64,000 nt of DNA from Cyanophora paradoxa. Taxonomy: Eukaryota; Glaucocystophyceae; Cyanophorales; Cyanophoraceae. Both the position numbers and the translations under genes were made by a program. Positions 44,503 to 54,238 of this stretch are shown one piece after another (within the stretch, counting starts at the first letter, position 1; every line of letters begins with the position of its first letter). The stretch covers positions 34,131-98,130 of the forward strand of contig QPMI01000597.1 in assembly GCA_004431415.1 (NCBI GenBank), given 5' to 3'. The notes under the pieces were generated by a model. The model was not told the DNA's origin and did not search any database. It saw only the letters and a program-made list of their open reading frames with translations.

Positions 44503-46379
44503 CTAGAGGCAGCGGAGGGCCTCGGGCGGGGGCCGGGCGGGGTCGGCCGGCTCGCAGGAGGCGTCCCAGGGCCAGGCGAGGCCGAGGTCCCGCACGGCGA
44601 AGACGGAGGGCGGGCAGCAGCGCACGGAGACGTGCAGCAGCCGCAGCGCCTGCCACTGCTCCGTCCCGTTCCCGTGGAAGAGCCGCATCCCGGGGGGCGC
44701 GCCCCCGGGCCCCGCCCCCCAGCGCACGCGCACGGTCGGGAAGACGGAGAGCGGGGCCGCCCAGTCCTCGGCGAGGGCCCCCAGCTCGGTGCCGGGGTAC
44801 ACCTCCACGGTCACGTCGGCCCCGGGGGGCGGCTCGCCAGGCCCCGCGTGCACGAGGAGGTCCCCGTACCCGTCCAGCACGAAGCGGGGGTCGAGGAAGT
44901 GGTGCAGGCCGCACCGCTCCGGCAGCTCCCACGCCGCCGCGAACGGCACTGCCGGCCGGTGGCGCCCGTGAGCGGGCGGGCGGGGCCGGCGCGGGGAAGG
45001 GGGGGTGGGGCGGACGGTGGCGGCAGGGGAGGGTGGGGGCGACGAGGGCGCGGCCGGTGGCGCGGGCGAGGAGCAGGGCGTCCTTCAGCGCCGCGACCTC
45101 CTCCGCGAAGCTCGGGGATCCCTCCAGCGGCTCCACCGACAGCCGGCCCCGCCCCGCCAGCCCCTCCCGCCTGCCCGCGCCGCTTGAGGCCCCGAGCAGG
45201 GCGGGGCGGGGCGGGGCGGAGCGGGGCGCACGGGGGCAGGAACCAGAGGCCGGCGTGCTCGAGGATGAAGCGCTTGGCGTCGCGGTGGGCCCAGTTGGCG
45301 TGCACCGCGGCGGGGGCGACCCCGGCGCGCCCCGGCCCCCCCATCCAGAAGTGCTGCAGCCCGTTGGGGTACTCCAGGAGGGGCAGGACGCGGACGACGA
45401 GGGCCCCCGGCCCCGGCACGGAGCGGACGGGGTGGCCGGCGAGCTCGAGGCGGTGCGGGGCGGCCTCGAGCAGCCGGTTGAAGGCGTCCTGGTCGAGCTC
45501 CGAGCCGTTGCGGGCGCGCAGCACGGCCCGGGCGAAGGCGGCGGCGGCGCCGGCGGCGTCCTCGCGGGCGGCGAAGAAGCCGGTGTTGAGCTGGGCGCGG
45601 GGGACGGCGGCGGCGTCGAAGGCCTCGCTCATCATCTCGAGGTGCGCGCCGGGGCCGAAGTGGCCGCGGCGGCGCGGGTCCTCCAGCACCACCACGTCCG
45701 CGTCCACCACCGCCACCGCCCCCACGCGCTGCCCCCGCCCCTCAGCGCGGCACGAGAAGAGAGGCAGGGGGGCCCGGGGGGGCGGGCGCGCCTCGAGGAA
45801 GTCGGCGGCGTAGCGGAACTTCATGAAGAGGGCGTCGAGGTAGGAGAGCGGCCGCCCCGCCCAGCGCCCGTCCAGCACCACCGGCTGCCCCCGCCCCGCC
45901 AGCCACTCCGCCTGCCCCGCCTCCGTCGCCACCACCACGTACTCCCCGCCCAGGCCCGCCCTCCGCAGCCCCGCCGCCGCGTTCAGCAGCAGCTCCCGCC
46001 AGAAGTCCGCCACGTAGCTGTAGTCCGCCGTCGTCTGCAGCGGGAGGACGTAGAGCGGGCCGCCGCCCTCCCGCGCCCGCGCCTCCGCCGCCCGCGCCGC
46101 CTCCGTGAACACGTACTCCCCCTCGCCCGGCGGGCGCGTGAACTCCTCGACAGGCCACATCCCGGGGCCCGCCCCGAGGGCCCGCCCCGCGCACGCGAGG
46201 GCAGCCGCCAGGACAATGATGAAAGGGAGGGAGGGAAGGAAAAGGGGGCGGGCCCGTTCAGGGAAGGGTAGAGGACGGACTGGGGGAGGTGGATGGGATG
46301 GTGGATGGAGTGGGAAAGGGGACAGAAGCGTGGCAGGGGCGGCATCGTCGCCCGCGCATCGGAGGTACGGCCGCCGCAT
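44503..46379 (-). CDS. GT77-like nucleotide-diphospho-sugar transferase
   Basis: From ATG 46379 a Pro-rich leader leads to a hydrophobic segment (FIIVLAAALACAGRALG), a likely signal anchor for the secretory pathway. The luminal domain has GPLYVLPLQTTADYSYVADF, LSYLDALFMKFRYAADFLEA and, after splicing, GAVAVVDADVVVLEDP. This contains the DxD metal/UDP-sugar motif (DAD). It continues with AQLNTGFFAAREDA, LDQDAFNRLLEA, EYPNGLQHFWMGGPG, AVHANWAHRDAKRFILEHAG and LWFLP. 'vDaDvv...p......NtGf...r.......Dq..fN' is the layout of the GT77 arabinosyl/xylosyltransferases (RRA, XEG113, RGXT). A C-terminal extension contains FAEEVAALKDALLLARATGR and HHFLDPRFVLDGYGDLLVHA, with several cysteines near the stop (44503). 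The donor sugar is unknown; a role in cell-wall or scale polysaccharide or glycoprotein synthesis is inference. Confidence 0.7.
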
Positions 46380-46419
46380 GAAGGCGCCCCGGCGATGCAC
46401 GCGGATGGCTCCGGGCGGC

Positions 46420-46752
46420 CTAATGCGACTGCGGCAAAGGCAGCGGGAGAGAAGGGCGGCTGCTTGCGGGCGGGTTGCCCGGAGCGGGGAGGTCGGCATC
46501 CGTATCCGGCGCGGGGTGGTTGTAGGGCACGTATCCGGCGTTGTTCGGCAGATCAGAGATGATGCACATGAGATCCAGCTTCGCGCGAGCCGGGTTCTGG
46601 CCTGTGCGGGCCGAGTACTGCGCGAGCAGACAATGCCTGCGCGGACGTGCGCTCGTTGACCGACGAGAGGCACGTGGAGGGCCCAGGCACCTCGTCAGCC
46701 CCCGCGCGGCGTCCTGCTTCCTGTCTTCGTCCTCGGTAATGGGGAAAGACAT
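46420..46752 (-). CDS. Small spliced hypothetical protein (~92 aa)
   Basis: Exon 1 starts at ATG 46752: MSFPITEDEDRKQDAARGLT. A ~54-bp GT-AG intron joins it in phase to HCLLAQYSARTGQNPARAKL, DLMCIISDLPNNAGYVPYNH and PAPDTDADLP, ending PLPLPQSH-stop at 46420. The middle segment looks like a conserved globular or extended motif rather than random reading: it has balanced composition, unlike the Arg/Pro/Ala-rich shadow frames around it. I cannot name a family. It sits between the glycosyltransferase start and a divergent gene, 183 bp from the latter's ATG. Confidence 0.45.
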   Translation of the reverse strand: MSFPITEDEDRKQDAARGLTRCLGPPRASRRSTSARPRRHCLLAQYSARTGQNPARAKLDLMCIISDLPNNAGYVPYNHPAPDTDADLPAPGNPPASSRPSLPLPLPQSH

Positions 46753-46935
46753 GGCCCGCAGGCGCCCGTGGTCTGGAGGTCGCAACAAGCGCGCTGGCAA
46801 GTCGCTCGGAGTCGCTCGGAGTCGCTCAAGCAAGGTGACCCTCGTCTGCCGTACCCGTCTGCGAGCCATCTCAGGCCCATCTGCTTCCACTCGCCGGAGT
46901 CTCGCGCACTCCCACCCCAGCCCAAACAACGCTGC
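46753..46935. promoter_or_regulatory. Short divergent promoter region
   Basis: 183 bp between divergent start codons. It contains the tandem GTCGCTCGGAGTCGCTCGGA (46801-46820). No TATA box; promoter role is inferred. Confidence 0.35.
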
Positions 46936-48183
46936 ATGGCGACAGTCCAGCAGAGCGCGGGGCTCGTCCCTTCACCCGAACACTCACCCGAACTCTCGCC
47001 GCAGCCAAAGAACGCGAAGTCCGCGAAATCCTGCGCCGTGTTCAACGTAGATATGCAGTCTGGAGTTGTCCGTGGCTTCTTTCAGGCTTGGAGCAGCAAG
47101 TCGAACTGTTACGAGCTCGTAGGCGGCTCGCGAGCTCTCGTTCACCGCATCTGCATCACAGCACGGCCCCTATCGACGATCCGAATCGAAATAATCGAAG
47201 CAGACAGCCTCCAGCCCGAGACAAAGCCGTTCGCCGACTTTCCCGTCGGCAACTTGGGGCATGGTGGGCTGATACCGCGTGGTTTGGTCGCGTTCGGCAA
47301 GAAGAGCAAGGATGTGAACTTCTTTTCAGTCTCGAATGCCGACGGCAACGGCAACCCTCTGTCAGGGAAGGCCCAGGTGTTCGTCCAGCATTTCGCGGCT
47401 TTCGACAGAGTTGACCGCTGGAACCCGTTCGCCGTCGCTAACGTTGGCGATGTCGGCTCGGTGATTTTGTACTGGAAGAGCTCGCTTCTGTCCTCGTCAT
47501 CGGGCCGTCAGTTCCGGCTGCGCTTCTCATACCTCAGCTGCCCAACCTCCGCCGTGTACACTCCGGCCTTCTGCCTGTTGGGCGCCGTCGGAGGAGCAAC
47601 ACCTGTTCGCTTCAAATTTGAGCAGACTGAGCTCCTTTCGGATTTCGTGAGCCATTCTGAATGAAATTCGTTTGCGGGTTTCTGAATACGTTCGCAGCGC
47701 ATTCCTCCTGCGATCATCAAGGCAGACGGATCCGGAGAACAGCCGGAGTCACCTTTTTCTGCTGCGAGTCTCGCGGACCTTCTCGAGCTCCCTGCTTCGA
47801 TCCCCTCATCTCCGGGGTTCCTCGCGGCAGACATCTCTCACGTGGATCTCGTCGATCTCATTCGCAAGCGCGACGCCAGCAAGGTCGCTGCAGTGATGTG
47901 CCAGCTCGATTTGGATGACATTGCATTCCTTCAGGCAAGCAACCCGCCTGTCCGACTCCTCATGCATCACGTGCTGACCTCGTGTGAAAGCAGGACGCGA
48001 TCCGCAATCGCGAGAACAAGCGGCCTCGCATTGCCTGATGGATTGGCTCATGAGCGTCAGTTGCTGTCTTCAAGAGTAGAGACTCGCGCTGGTGGAGACG
48101 AAAGGTTCAGTAGAACCTTTCGCCTCCAGCAGCGCGAGTTTCCCTCTAGTTTGGATAGCAGTTGTGCTTCATCGTGCACGTAG
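46936..48183 (+). CDS. Uncharacterised two-exon protein, AT-richer than its neighbours
   Basis: Exon 1 (ATG 46936) is a long open frame: AKSCAVFNVDMQSGVVRGFF, CYELVGGSRALVHRICITAR, FPVGNLGHGGLIPRGLVAFG, SVSNADGNGNPLSGKAQVFV and FRLRFSYLSCPTSAVYTPA. An apparent stop at 47662-47664 falls inside a 51-bp GT-AG intron (47647-47697: GTGAGCC...TTCGCAG). Removing it joins ELLSDF in phase to RIPPAIIKADGSGEQPESP and then SLADLLELPASIPSSP, VDLVDLIRKRDASKVAAVM and DLDDIAFLQASNPPVRLLMH. Codon use is less GC-biased than in neighbouring genes. The first exon appears beta-rich, the second helical. No family is recognised and no membrane segment is present. The last ~30 codons overlap a strong hairpin (48083-48138). 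Stop at 48181-48183. Confidence 0.6.
48083..48138. repeat. 26-bp inverted repeat with 4-nt loop
   Basis: Left arm 48083-48108 (CTCGCGCTGGTGGAGACGAA, then AGGTTC), loop AGTA, right arm 48113-48138. The arms pair with only two mismatches, so RNA or cruciform stem-loop formation would be very stable. It lies within or at the end of the coding region of the uncharacterised two-exon gene. Confidence 0.9.
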
Positions 48184-48415
48184 ACATAGAAGACTCGTTG
48201 TTTGCTTCTCAGTCGATTTCATGTGTTTGCTTCAGAACTACGCCCTTCCCAAAATATTTCCAGATTGATTCTCTCGGCATTAAGGGTGTTCGACTCCAAT
48301 ATTAATGCTATAGCTAGGGTCGCAAAACTGCGTTTTCGCCGGCCATGATTTTAATCTGCTTGTCTGCATGTAGCCTAGAAGCATCGATTTGTAATTGATT
48401 AAGCATATACTTTGC

Positions 48416-50988
48416 TCAGAACTTCGTCTGTGGGCAGACATGGTTCTTCGATTCGGCGTGATGCAGCCGCCGCTGGGTACGGCAGTTCCTGCCCCACCTG
48501 CGAATTCCAACGAATCGGACGGGCGCTGGGAGGGCCTTCGGGGGCCTGCGGATCCGGAGGCGGGGCGGGCGCACCAGCAGTCTTCGCGCTGGCGAATGTT
48601 CTGGGGCAGTTCGGCGGCCGGGATGGCCCGCCGCGCCTACGCGGTGGGTGTTACTCGGAGAGGGCCGGCCGTGGAGAGGCAGGGAGGGGCACGCCGCGCC
48701 GCGCCGCACCTCGTACAGGAGCTCACGGAAGACGGCGGCCGCGCACTCCCGGCAGGCCGGGCTCGCCCCGTTGGCCTCCACCTCGCCCCCGCGGGGCGCC
48801 CCCGGGGCGGCCCCCTCGGAGAACGTGACTTCGAGGCCCTGCATCCTGCCGGCGGCCACTCCTGCCGGCGGCGGGGCGTCGGCGCATGCAACCGGAGCGC
48901 AGGAGGGGCGAGGGGCGCGCTGCGCACGGAGCGAGGCCTCGCCCCGGTCGGCGCTGCCGAGGAGCTCCCGCACGAGCTCCTCCGGCGCCCGCCCCTTCTG
49001 CGCGCACCACGCCGCCAGCACGCCCCGCTCCACGCTGGCCCCGCCGTCTCGCCCGGCGCGGGGCGGTGCCGGGCGGGCGGGCGGCTCGCCTGTTTTGGTT
49101 GATGATCTCGTCGGGAAGCTGCCCGCCCAGCCGCAGCGCGTCGGGGCCCCACGGTGCGTGCTCCCTGCCCCCTCGCCGCGTCACCAAGGCGGGAAGGGCC
49201 TCCGGAGTGGGGCGCGCACCGCAGGGGCTGCAGGTGCAGGAAGCGCGGGGCGGGGCAGGCGTCGGCGGGGAAGTAGCGGTTGCAGAAGGCCGCGCGGCAG
49301 AAGGCGCCTGCGCCCCGGGAGCTCGCGGCGGCGCTCGGCCGGCACGGGCGCGCAGGCGGGAGGAGGCCGACGCACAGCGGATGGCCCGCGCCTCGCCCAC
49401 GTCGTCCCGCGCGGGGACGCACCGGACGCAATTCCTGCACCGCCTGCCCCCCGCATTGCGATTAGCCGCAGCCTCCGCCTTCGAGCGGCGCCGGCGCACA
49501 GGTGCGCCGCGTTCGGGCCGCACTGGTGTCCGTCCAGCCCTGCGGAGGCGCGCGAAGTTAGATGGGGCAGGGAGGGGACTGCGATTGGCGGGGCTGGTCC
49601 AATGCTCGCCTGGCGCTGTGCACTCCGGGCAGGGCGGCTGCGAGGGGGGGGGGGGGGGGGGGGGGAACCGGGGTCAGGCGGGGGGGGGGGGGGGCTCCTC
49701 GGGCGGCGTCGGCACCGGCTCGTCCTCCTCCTCCTCGCCGCTGTCGCCGCTGCCGCTCCCCTCCGAGCCCTCGTCCATCTGCGCGCTTCAGGCGAGGCGC
49801 GGCGGCGCCGCCGGCCCCACGCACGCCCGGCGACCTCCTCCTCCTCCGCCGGCGTGCCTGAGCCGCCGGCGTGACGCTTCAGGGGCGCGGAGGGGGGGCT
49901 GGAGGGCGGGGTGGTACCTCAGCGTTGGCGGCCGAGTCGAGGGGCCCGTCGGCGAGGCCGGCGCCGGCCTCGTCGGCCTCCTGCGGGGGCGGGGCGTCGG
50001 GGGAGGGCCAGGTCGAGCGGGGCGCGGGCGGCGGGCCTTCAGCTCGTCCGCGCTCTTCTTCGCCCCCGGGTTCGCCGCCAGGAATGCGTCTGCGGCGCAG
50101 CGGGTGAGGACCGGCCGGCTTCGGCGCCGGCGGGGGGGCCTCGAACCCGTCAGGCTCGTGAGTTTGGCGTTCGGTCGGACCTCGGTTACGAGATCGGGGC
50201 ACCTGTAGGGGCAGTTCTTGGAGCGCTGAAGCCACTCCGCGGCGCAGCCTCTGCAGAAGCTGTGCAAGCACGGAATGAAGCTGATCGGCTTGTAGAAATG
50301 CCCGTGGCAAATGCCGCAAGTGAGCTCCTCCATCATGCTCGCGTTTAGGGCGCGGCTGGCGCCGTCGGAGGGCCCCGCAGCAGGAGGCGCGGGGGCGGCT
50401 GGCGAGGAAGCCGGCGCCGGCGCAGACGGCTCTGGATCTTCTGCATCGTCCAATACCTGCGTGCACCCCCCTTCGGCGCTCGGCCTCGCGGGCTCAGCTG
50501 CCTCGAGCTGCAGCGTCCAGCTGACCCACTCTGCGATCGGGGTTACTAGTTAAGAACTGCTCTCGTCCTTGGTGCATACTGTTCTGGTCCTTGGCCTTCT
50601 CGAGGGAAGCATAACCTAACGAGAGCAGGTCTCCATCGTTGAGCTGGGTCCTCACGCCCTTCTCCAACCTTTTCGAGTTTACGTACGTGCCGTTGGACGA
50701 GAGGTCCGTCGCAGCGCTGCGACGGAACTCTGATCATGAGCGCGCAGCCTGGCACGGAGGGCCAGCTCACATGGAGCCGTTTTCGACGTCGACTCTCAGA
50801 TGCAGGCCCGACACGTGCTTCAGGTTGGCGTTCAGGCGGTAATCATCGCCCAGGCTCTCATCCCTCCCGATCGTAACACTCCCCCCATCCACCAGCACGA
50901 CGTCGCTGCATACGTGGCTGACAGCGCGGAGGCGCGGTACTGAACATGCGATTTCCGTCCGGCGGCGCTTGCTGCTCGGCTCCGCCAT
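48416..50988 (-). CDS. CHFR: CHFR-type E3 ubiquitin ligase (FHA-RING-PBZ)
   Basis: From ATG 50988 (MAEPSSKRRRTEIA) the FHA domain reads SVTIGRDESLGDDYRLNAN and LKHVSGLHLRVD; a further exon supplies DLSSNGTYVNSKRLEKG and LNDGDLLSLGYAS, with the phosphothreonine-binding R, S and N positions. The RING follows: EELTCGICHGHFYKPISFIP, CLHSFCRGCAAEWLQRSKNC and PYRC (C3HC4-like). An acidic linker DEGSEGSGSGDSGEEEEDE then precedes the CHFR-specific cysteine-rich region: HQCGPNAAHLCAG, CRNCVRCVPARDDVGEA, GAFCRAAFCNRYFPADACP, LGGQLPDEIINQ, WCAQKGRAPEELVRELL and CRECAAAVFRELLYE. The very end, WGRNCRTQRRLHH then HVCPQTKF-stop, is the poly-ADP-ribose-binding PBZ zinc finger closing CHFR. It should be a nuclear ubiquitin ligase in mitotic-stress (antephase) control. 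Poly-G introns occur at 49648-49694. Confidence 0.88.
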
Positions 50989-51369
50989 CGCCCGTTGCCT
51001 GTTCGGTAGGTGTACCCCCTCTCACTGCTCTCAGAATCAGCTCTCTCCGCCCAAACGAGACCATTCTTGGGCGCGCGGGTCGTGTAAAGCGTCCATAAAA
51101 GAATTAACTCGCTTTTAGCTGCGTCGGCCTCGTGCTTTTCTGGCATCGACGACCCGTGCAGTCGATGATGCGGTGGCCATGGGGGGTACTCGGCTTGTTG
51201 GCCAACACGGGTCCCAGTCCTTCGCCTTCCGCGGGCGCCGCCCCTCAAGGGGCTTGGCCAGCTTCCGACGAGCTTGAAGCCTGCAGGACGCTCCCCGCGT
51301 CCGCGCGGCGGCATCGACGGCGGTCGCGTACGTTCGAAGGAAGAAACTGGACAACAGCAGCGAACAACC
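50989..51369. promoter_or_regulatory. Divergent intergenic/promoter region
   Basis: 381 bp between the CHFR and CBM20-NADAR start codons. An AT-richer patch lies at 51085-51120 (CCATAAAAGAATTAACTC, close to a TATA-like word). I see no gene. Promoter role is inferred from the divergent arrangement. Confidence 0.4.
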
Positions 51370-53502
51370 ATGGAAGTTAATCTCTCACTCCGTGCCGAAA
51401 CGCGTTGGGGCGAATCAGTCCACGTCTCTGGAAGCACCACAAGTTTCGGGAGGTGGCAGAAGCGCATTCCTTTGATTACAACACCCGAGACGTGCGTCTT
51501 TGAGCTTGTATTATAGCGCGGACGCGCGGCATTTGCCGTCGTCTCCCGTGCAAAGTGGTTGTCGAAGACTGATACCTCCTTAGCTACCCCCTGTGGACGG
51601 GAACGATTACAGTTGCAAGCGGCGAGTCTGTGGACTACAAATATATAATCTGCACTGGCCCGAACGGCGAGAATGTTGCGCGCTGGGAGGGTTTCCCAGG
51701 TGGGGCTTTGCACGGCCGACCGTCCGCGCATCCGTCCAGCGGACTCGCGTTATTAACTGCTTCACAGGAAATCGCCTCTACGTCTTCCCTCGCGGCCGAT
51801 CCCGTCTTTTCATAGACGATGGCGACTTCGGGGCATACAGTGAGCCTGTGTTGTTCTTGGGCATGCAGGCGGCTTCGACTCTTCCTGCTGTTTAGATGCA
51901 CGCATACCGCGTCGTCGGCGGGGTTTCGGGCGCTCAATCGCCACGGCGCTCACCCCCGCCCACAGATCCACAGATCCGCCTGAAGAACCTCGAGACGATG
52001 CTCGCCGAGGCCGAGATGGACGCTCGCGTACCATCGGAATCGGACGGCCTCGGTCAGCCCGCTGTCTGCGACAAACCAGACGATGCCGGCGTCCCGGCCT
52101 GCCCCCGCATGGCCGCGGCTCCCTCCTCGCCATCCCCCGCTGCCTCGTCTTCCTCCGTCACTTCTCAGCCCTCCTCTCCGCACTCCGCTCCTCTCTCCTC
52201 CGCGACCGCGGCGGCGGTCGCAGCCTCGCGCGGCGCAGCTTTCACGAACGGGTTCGCCCTGCAGCACGCCGGAGCGAACGTCTTCGTGCCGCAGATGTCA
52301 ATGAACGGCGCCGCTACAAACGGCGTCGTCCCATACTCGAACGGCAACGGCAACGGTGTCGCGCACAGCAGCGGCAGCAGCAGCAACGGCGTGGTGCCCT
52401 GCGTCAATGGGGCGAACGGGGCCGGTCCTCCCTCCACTCCATGGGCAAAGCCGCAGCCCGTTGTTGCGTCGCCACAAAAGTTCATCTCGACCCGTGCGCT
52501 CCTCTCTCTTTCCATGTCTTCGAAAGGAATTTGATCTCTTCTCCAGCCCCCAACGGCCGGCAGCGCAATTCGCCAACGGCGCCTTCAATTTTGAAGTTCG
52601 GCAAGAAGAACGAGGTTAGCGTGCGTGGGTCATTCTCCAGTACGTCACCCGCTGATCCGCGTGCAGCCGTACTATGAGCTTTCCAACCTGGCGGAGGGCT
52701 ACCCGGTCAAGCTGGGCGGCCGCACGTGGCCCTCGGCCGAGCACTACTATCAGGCGCAGAAGTTCGGAGGCAACGAGCTCCTCATATACCGGTCCGCCTC
52801 CGCGCGGTGGCCGCGCGGTCGTGCCGCCCACGCTCGGCACAGGCTGCTCGGCCTGCCGCGGCCGCAAGACGCGGGCGAATTCGCGAAGAAGCACATCCCC
52901 GAGATCCGCAACGACTGGGAGTTCGTCAAGCCGAACGTGCGCCGCGCCGCTCGCCTCGGCAGCTCGCGGCCCCGCCCCGCCGACGCGGCGCGGCAGGCGA
53001 TGTACGCGGCGGTGAAGGCGAAGTTCGAGCAGCACGCGCCGCTGCGGGCGCTGCTGCTCGAGACCGTCGGCTCCACGCTCGTCATGCAGGCCGAGGAGGG
53101 CAACTTCCTCGGGCGCAAGGACGAGTACGGCGAGAACATGCTCGGTCCGCCGCCGCCGCGTTGCGCGCCCCGCAGCTGCGTTGCGCTGACGCCGCCGCCG
53201 CGCCAGGGCGCATCCTGATGATCGTGCGAGAGGACTTGCGGCGGGCGGAGCAGACGCAGAGCCCCTGGGAGATGCACGCTGCCTCCAACGGCGTCCACCA
53301 CCCCGCCGCCAACGGCGTCCACCACCACTACACGAACGGGGTCGCCCTGCAAGCCCAGCCGCACATCGCAAACGGCTACGCCAACGGGAGCGCCCTGCAG
53401 GGTCAGCCCCACATCGCAAACGGATTCGGCGCGCATGTGAACGGCTTCGCGCATGCTGGTCAGTACCAGCACATGAACGGAATGCATGGCAACGGGCACT
53501 GA
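51370..53502 (+). CDS. CBM20 starch-binding domain fused to a NADAR domain
   Basis: Exon 1 (ATG 51370) reads MEVNLSLRAETRWGESVHVS and GSTTSFGRWQKRIPLITTPE; two introns then give YPLWTGTITVASGESVDYKY, IICTGPNGENVARWEGFP and GNRLYVFPRG. This is a complete CBM20: 'G....LG.W....a..l.....p.W......p....yKy......g....wE.g.nr...'. A linker with heptad LKNLETMLAEAEMDA and Ser/Asn-Gly repeats follows. The NADAR (DUF1768/YbiA-like) domain begins SILKFGKKNE joined to PYYELSNLAEGYPVKLGGRT, then WPSAEHYYQAQKF, EIRNDWEFVKPN, MYAAVKAKFEQHAPLRALLL, DEYGENMLG and ILMIVREDLRR. NADAR enzymes cleave N-glycosidic bonds of ADP-ribose or riboflavin intermediates. The tail has ~8 NG units (ASNGVHHPAANGVHH) and ends GNGH-stop. 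CBM20 probably targets the enzyme to starch-like glucan or glycogen (inference). Confidence 0.82.
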
Positions 53503-54238
53503 GCGTTCGGCGTGCCCTTGCGTCTTTCATTTCAACACTAGCTTTGTCAGATCGAGCTCCCTTCCTCTTTGTCGTCGCTTCTCCTTCTTGTCTACAGTCA
53601 CAGCCTCCGCAGTGCATCGTTTTCTTCTCATGATATTTTTGTCTTCCCTTGTAAAGAGCGCCTCTATCAACACAGCAGGAACTGAACACGCTTACTAGGT
53701 AGTAGTTTCCGTACGGTAGTCTACAGCTGTACGTCCTGTATCCTACACAACATTTTGTGAACAGATCATCTGGTCAATTGATTGATTGCGAGTCTTCTAG
53801 GCTTCATGATCAGCGCTAGCCGCAGCTTGGCAATGTGCCACACTGTAACAGTGCCGCGCAGTGCTTGGCCATGGCGCCGGCGGCATCGGCCCATGCGTAT
53901 GCGTGCGCGCGCACGTCAACTCTCGAAGTCCCTGACGCCATGGCCAAGCACTGCGCTGTGCCAGTGTGCACATGGTCTGACGCCGTGACGTCGACGGTCC
54001 CATTCCCAACAAACACGCGCCCTAAACTTCGGATTTTCAACGGTTCTACGGTTGCCAGTTGCAATTGCAACGCCTCGATCATCGGGTCGCGCAACCGTGA
54101 ACAGGCAAGCCGGTGTGCGTCGCGGCGCCGGCGTCGTCGGACGCTGGAGCTCGCGCCAGCAGAGTACGTGGCACGCACTACTCGTATTTTCCTCGGGCGG
54201 AGTACCGGTACAGTGAGGCGGGGGAGGGAGGGGGCCGC
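53503..54238. other. Convergent intergenic region with a duplicated segment
   Basis: About 735 bp between two convergent stops. Immediately 3' of the NADAR gene is a pyrimidine-rich UTR-like stretch. Around 53840-53970 a segment GCAGTGCTTGGCCATGGCGCC recurs in inverted form (GACGCCATGGCCAAGCACTGC at 53935), forming a long-spaced inverted repeat. No gene seen. Confidence 0.55.

Noticed and set aside
44376-46271. 631-codon plus-strand ORF
   Set aside because: It is antisense to the glycosyltransferase gene, is Arg/Pro/Ala-rich and has no domain signal; GC-rich DNA leaves antisense frames open.
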